DNA of 64,000 nucleotides from Galeruca laticollis (lineage: Eukaryota; Arthropoda; Insecta; Coleoptera; Chrysomelidae). Both the position numbers and the translations under genes were made by a program. Shown here piece after piece: positions 61,895 to 64,000 of the stretch. Below the pieces are notes generated by a model. It did no database searches and was not told the origin of the DNA. It was given only the letters and a program-made list of their open reading frames with translations. The stretch's first letter is position 1. The number at the start of each line of letters is the position of its first letter. The stretch lies in NCBI GenBank assembly GCA_963921935.1, contig OY998180.1, positions 102,614,614 through 102,678,613 of the forward strand, given 5' to 3'.

Positions 61895-64000
61895 TCTAGC
61901 AAGGTGAAATAGGGTAGTATCCATTTCCAAAATAATAAAAAGGGCAGAAGGGAAAAAGTTATCACTCTGAAAATCGATAAACAACTAGGTAGTTACAGTA
62001 GAAATAAAATAAGACTAGTCCGATTCTCTTACGAGGGGTATAACAGGGTGAAAGGGGGTAGCAGCCAATTCCAAAACTTGAAAAAGGGCAGAAGGGAAAA
62101 AGTTATCACTCTGAAAATCGATAGACAACTGGGTAGTTACAGTAGAAATAAAATAAGACTAGTCGGATTCTCTTACGAGGGGTATAACAGGGTGAAAGGG
62201 GGTAGCAGCCAATTCCAAAACATGAAAAAGGGCAGAAGGGAAAAAGTCATCACTCTGAAAATCGATATACGACTAGCTAGTTACAGTAGAAATGAAACAA
62301 GACTAGTCGGATTCTCTTACGAGGGGTATAACAGGGTGAAAGGGGGTAGCAGCCAATTCCAAAACATGGAAAAGGGCAGAAGGGAAAATTTATCACTCTG
62401 AAAAACGACATACGACTAGCTAGTTACAGTAGAAATGAAACAAGACTAGTCGGATTCTCTTACGAGGGGTATAACAGGGTGAAAGGGGGTAGCAGCCAAT
62501 TCCAAAACATGAAAAAGGGCAGAAGGGAATATTTATCACTCTGAAAAACGACATACGACAAGCTAGTTACAGTAGAAATGAAACAAGACTAGTCGGATTC
62601 TCTTACGAGGGGTATAACAGGGTGAAAGGGGGTAGCAGCAAATTCCAAAACATGAAAAAGGGCAGAAGGGAAAATTTATCACTCTGAAAAACGGCATACG
62701 ACAAGCTAGTTACAGTAGAAATGAAACAAGACTAGTCGGATTCTCTTACGAGGGGTATAACAGGGTGAAAGAGGGTAGCAGCCAATTCCAAAACATTAAA
62801 AAGGGCAGAAGGGAAAATTTATCACTCTGAAAAACGACATACGACAAGCTAGTTACAGTAGAAATGAAATGAGACTAGTCGGATTCTCTTACGAGGGGTA
62901 TAACAGGGTGAAAGGGGGTAGCAGCCAATTCCAAAACATGAAAAAGGGCAGAAGGGAGAAAGTTATCACTCTGAAAATCGATAAACAACAAGGTAGTTAC
63001 AGTAGGAATATAATGAGACTAGTCGGATTCTCTTACGAGGGGCATAACAGGGTGAAAGGGGGTATCTGCCAATTCCAAAACATGAAAAAGGGCAGAGGGG
63101 AAAGAGTTATCACTCTGAAAATCGACAGACAACTAGGTAGTTACAGTAGAAATAAAATGAGACTAGTCCGATTCTCTTACGAGGGGTATAACAGGGTGAA
63201 AGGGGGTAGCAGCCAATTCCAAAACATGAAAAAGGGCAGAAGGGGAAAGTTATCACTCTGAAAATCGATAGACAACTAGGTAGTTACAGTAGAAATAAAA
63301 TAAGACTAGTCCGATTCTCTTACGAGGGGTATAACAGGGTGAAAGGGGGTAGCAGCCAATTCCAAAATATGAAAAAGGGCAGAAGGGAAAAAGTTATCAC
63401 TCTGAAAATCGATAGACAACTAGGTAGTTACAGTAGAAATAAAATAAGACTAGTCGGATTCTCTTACGAGGTGTATAACAGGGTGAAAGGGGGTAGAAGC
63501 CAATTCCAAAACATGAAAAAGGGCAGAAGGGAAAAAGTCATCACTCTGAAAATCGATATACGACTAGCTAGTTACAGTAGAAATGAAACAAGACTAGTCG
63601 GATTCTCTTACGAGGGATATAACAGGGTGAAAGGGGGTAGCAGCGAATTCCAAAACATGAAAAAGGGCAGAAGTGAAAATTTATCACTTTGAAAAACGAC
63701 ATACGACTAGCTAGTTACAGTAGAAATGAAACAAGACTAGTCGGATTCTCTTACGAGGGGTATAACAGGGTGAAAGGGGGTAGCAACCAATTCCAAAACA
63801 TGAAAAAGGGCAGAAGGGAAAATTTATCACTCTGAAAAACGGCATACGACAAGCTAGTTACAGTAGAAATGAAACAAGACTAGTCGGATTCTCTTTCGAG
63901 GGGTATAACAGGGTGAAAGAGGGTAGCAGCCAATTCCAAAACATGAAAAAGGGCAGAAGGGAAAATTTATCACTCTGAAAAACGACATACGACAAGCTAG
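61895..64000. repeat. Satellite array of 143/144-bp monomers, continues past window end
   Basis: The anchor gattctctt recurs at 62022, 62166, 62310, 62453, 62596, 62739, 62882, 63026, 63170, 63313, 63457, 63601, 63744 and 63887, spacing 143 or 144. The first unit (from about 61895) is diverged, as expected at an array edge. Two monomer types exist: 144-bp units with gttatcactctgaaaatcgata and 143-bp units with tttatcactctgaaaaacgac. Because 144 is divisible by three, runs of 144-bp units give 48-residue repeated open frames (62048-62401, 62869-63261, 63339-63692); these are not genes. Confidence 0.95.

Noticed and set aside
62048..63692. Three open frames with repeated basic protein
   Set aside because: They are translation of satellite monomers of 144 bp; 143-bp units break the frame and there is no start context or splice signal.
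61895..64000. CRISPR-like array
   Set aside because: Units are 143-144 bp, repeated throughout with no unique spacers, and the genome is eukaryotic.
1..64000. tRNA or rRNA genes
   Set aside because: I looked for clover-leaf-like CCA/T-arm patterns (GGTTCGAATCC-type) and rRNA-like blocks and saw none.

Overview
The window is AT-rich eukaryotic DNA, almost certainly from an insect genome. The evidence is spliceosomal introns, DUF4817-type mariners, Penelope-like elements, BEL/Pao and Gypsy LTR elements, a THAP9/P-type transposase gene and a long satellite array. I cannot name the species. Nearly every recognisable coding stretch belongs to a transposable element (TE) or its ruins. The one host-gene candidate is a signal-peptide exon at 14271-14379.

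Layout, left to right. 1-1989: a long-TIR mariner whose transposase centre was replaced by an RTE fragment, inserted in a Penelope-like element (PLE) piece. 1992-6395: inverted and direct PLE pieces, a tandem repeat and a second RTE tail. 6515-7920: BEL/Pao relic. 8399-12942: Gypsy copy A (minus strand). 13-16 kb: possible promoter, host exon, Tigger-like relic. 16.7-22.7 kb: three PLEs, one interrupted by a Harbinger-like element. 22.8-24.2 kb: nested MITEs. 25.0-28.7 kb: a PLE split by a Tc1/IS630-type element. 30.9-33.2 kb: a third Gypsy. 33.3-37.8 kb: PLE, mariner and I/R1-type relics. 39.3-43.3 kb: multi-exon THAP/P-type gene. 43.8-44.2 kb: piggyBac tail. 45.2-51.0 kb: pogo-like gene split by a PLE that itself contains an apparently intact mariner. 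51264-59346: Gypsy copy B split by a hAT element. 61.9-64.0 kb: satellite of 143/144-bp monomers.

The most unusual observations are these. (1) The Gypsy family in copies A and B carries, in frame after the integrase, an OARD1/TARG1-like macro domain followed by a CCCH zinc finger, and its Gag starts with a SAP-like motif. (2) Ten hammerhead-like hairpins, mostly at PLE ends, share one altered core. (3) PLE copies repeatedly carry an inverted copy of their own sequence at the 5' side. (4) Many insertions have identifiable target duplications, so the order of nesting can be read. All boundaries come from reading the sequence by eye; no alignment or database search was run.
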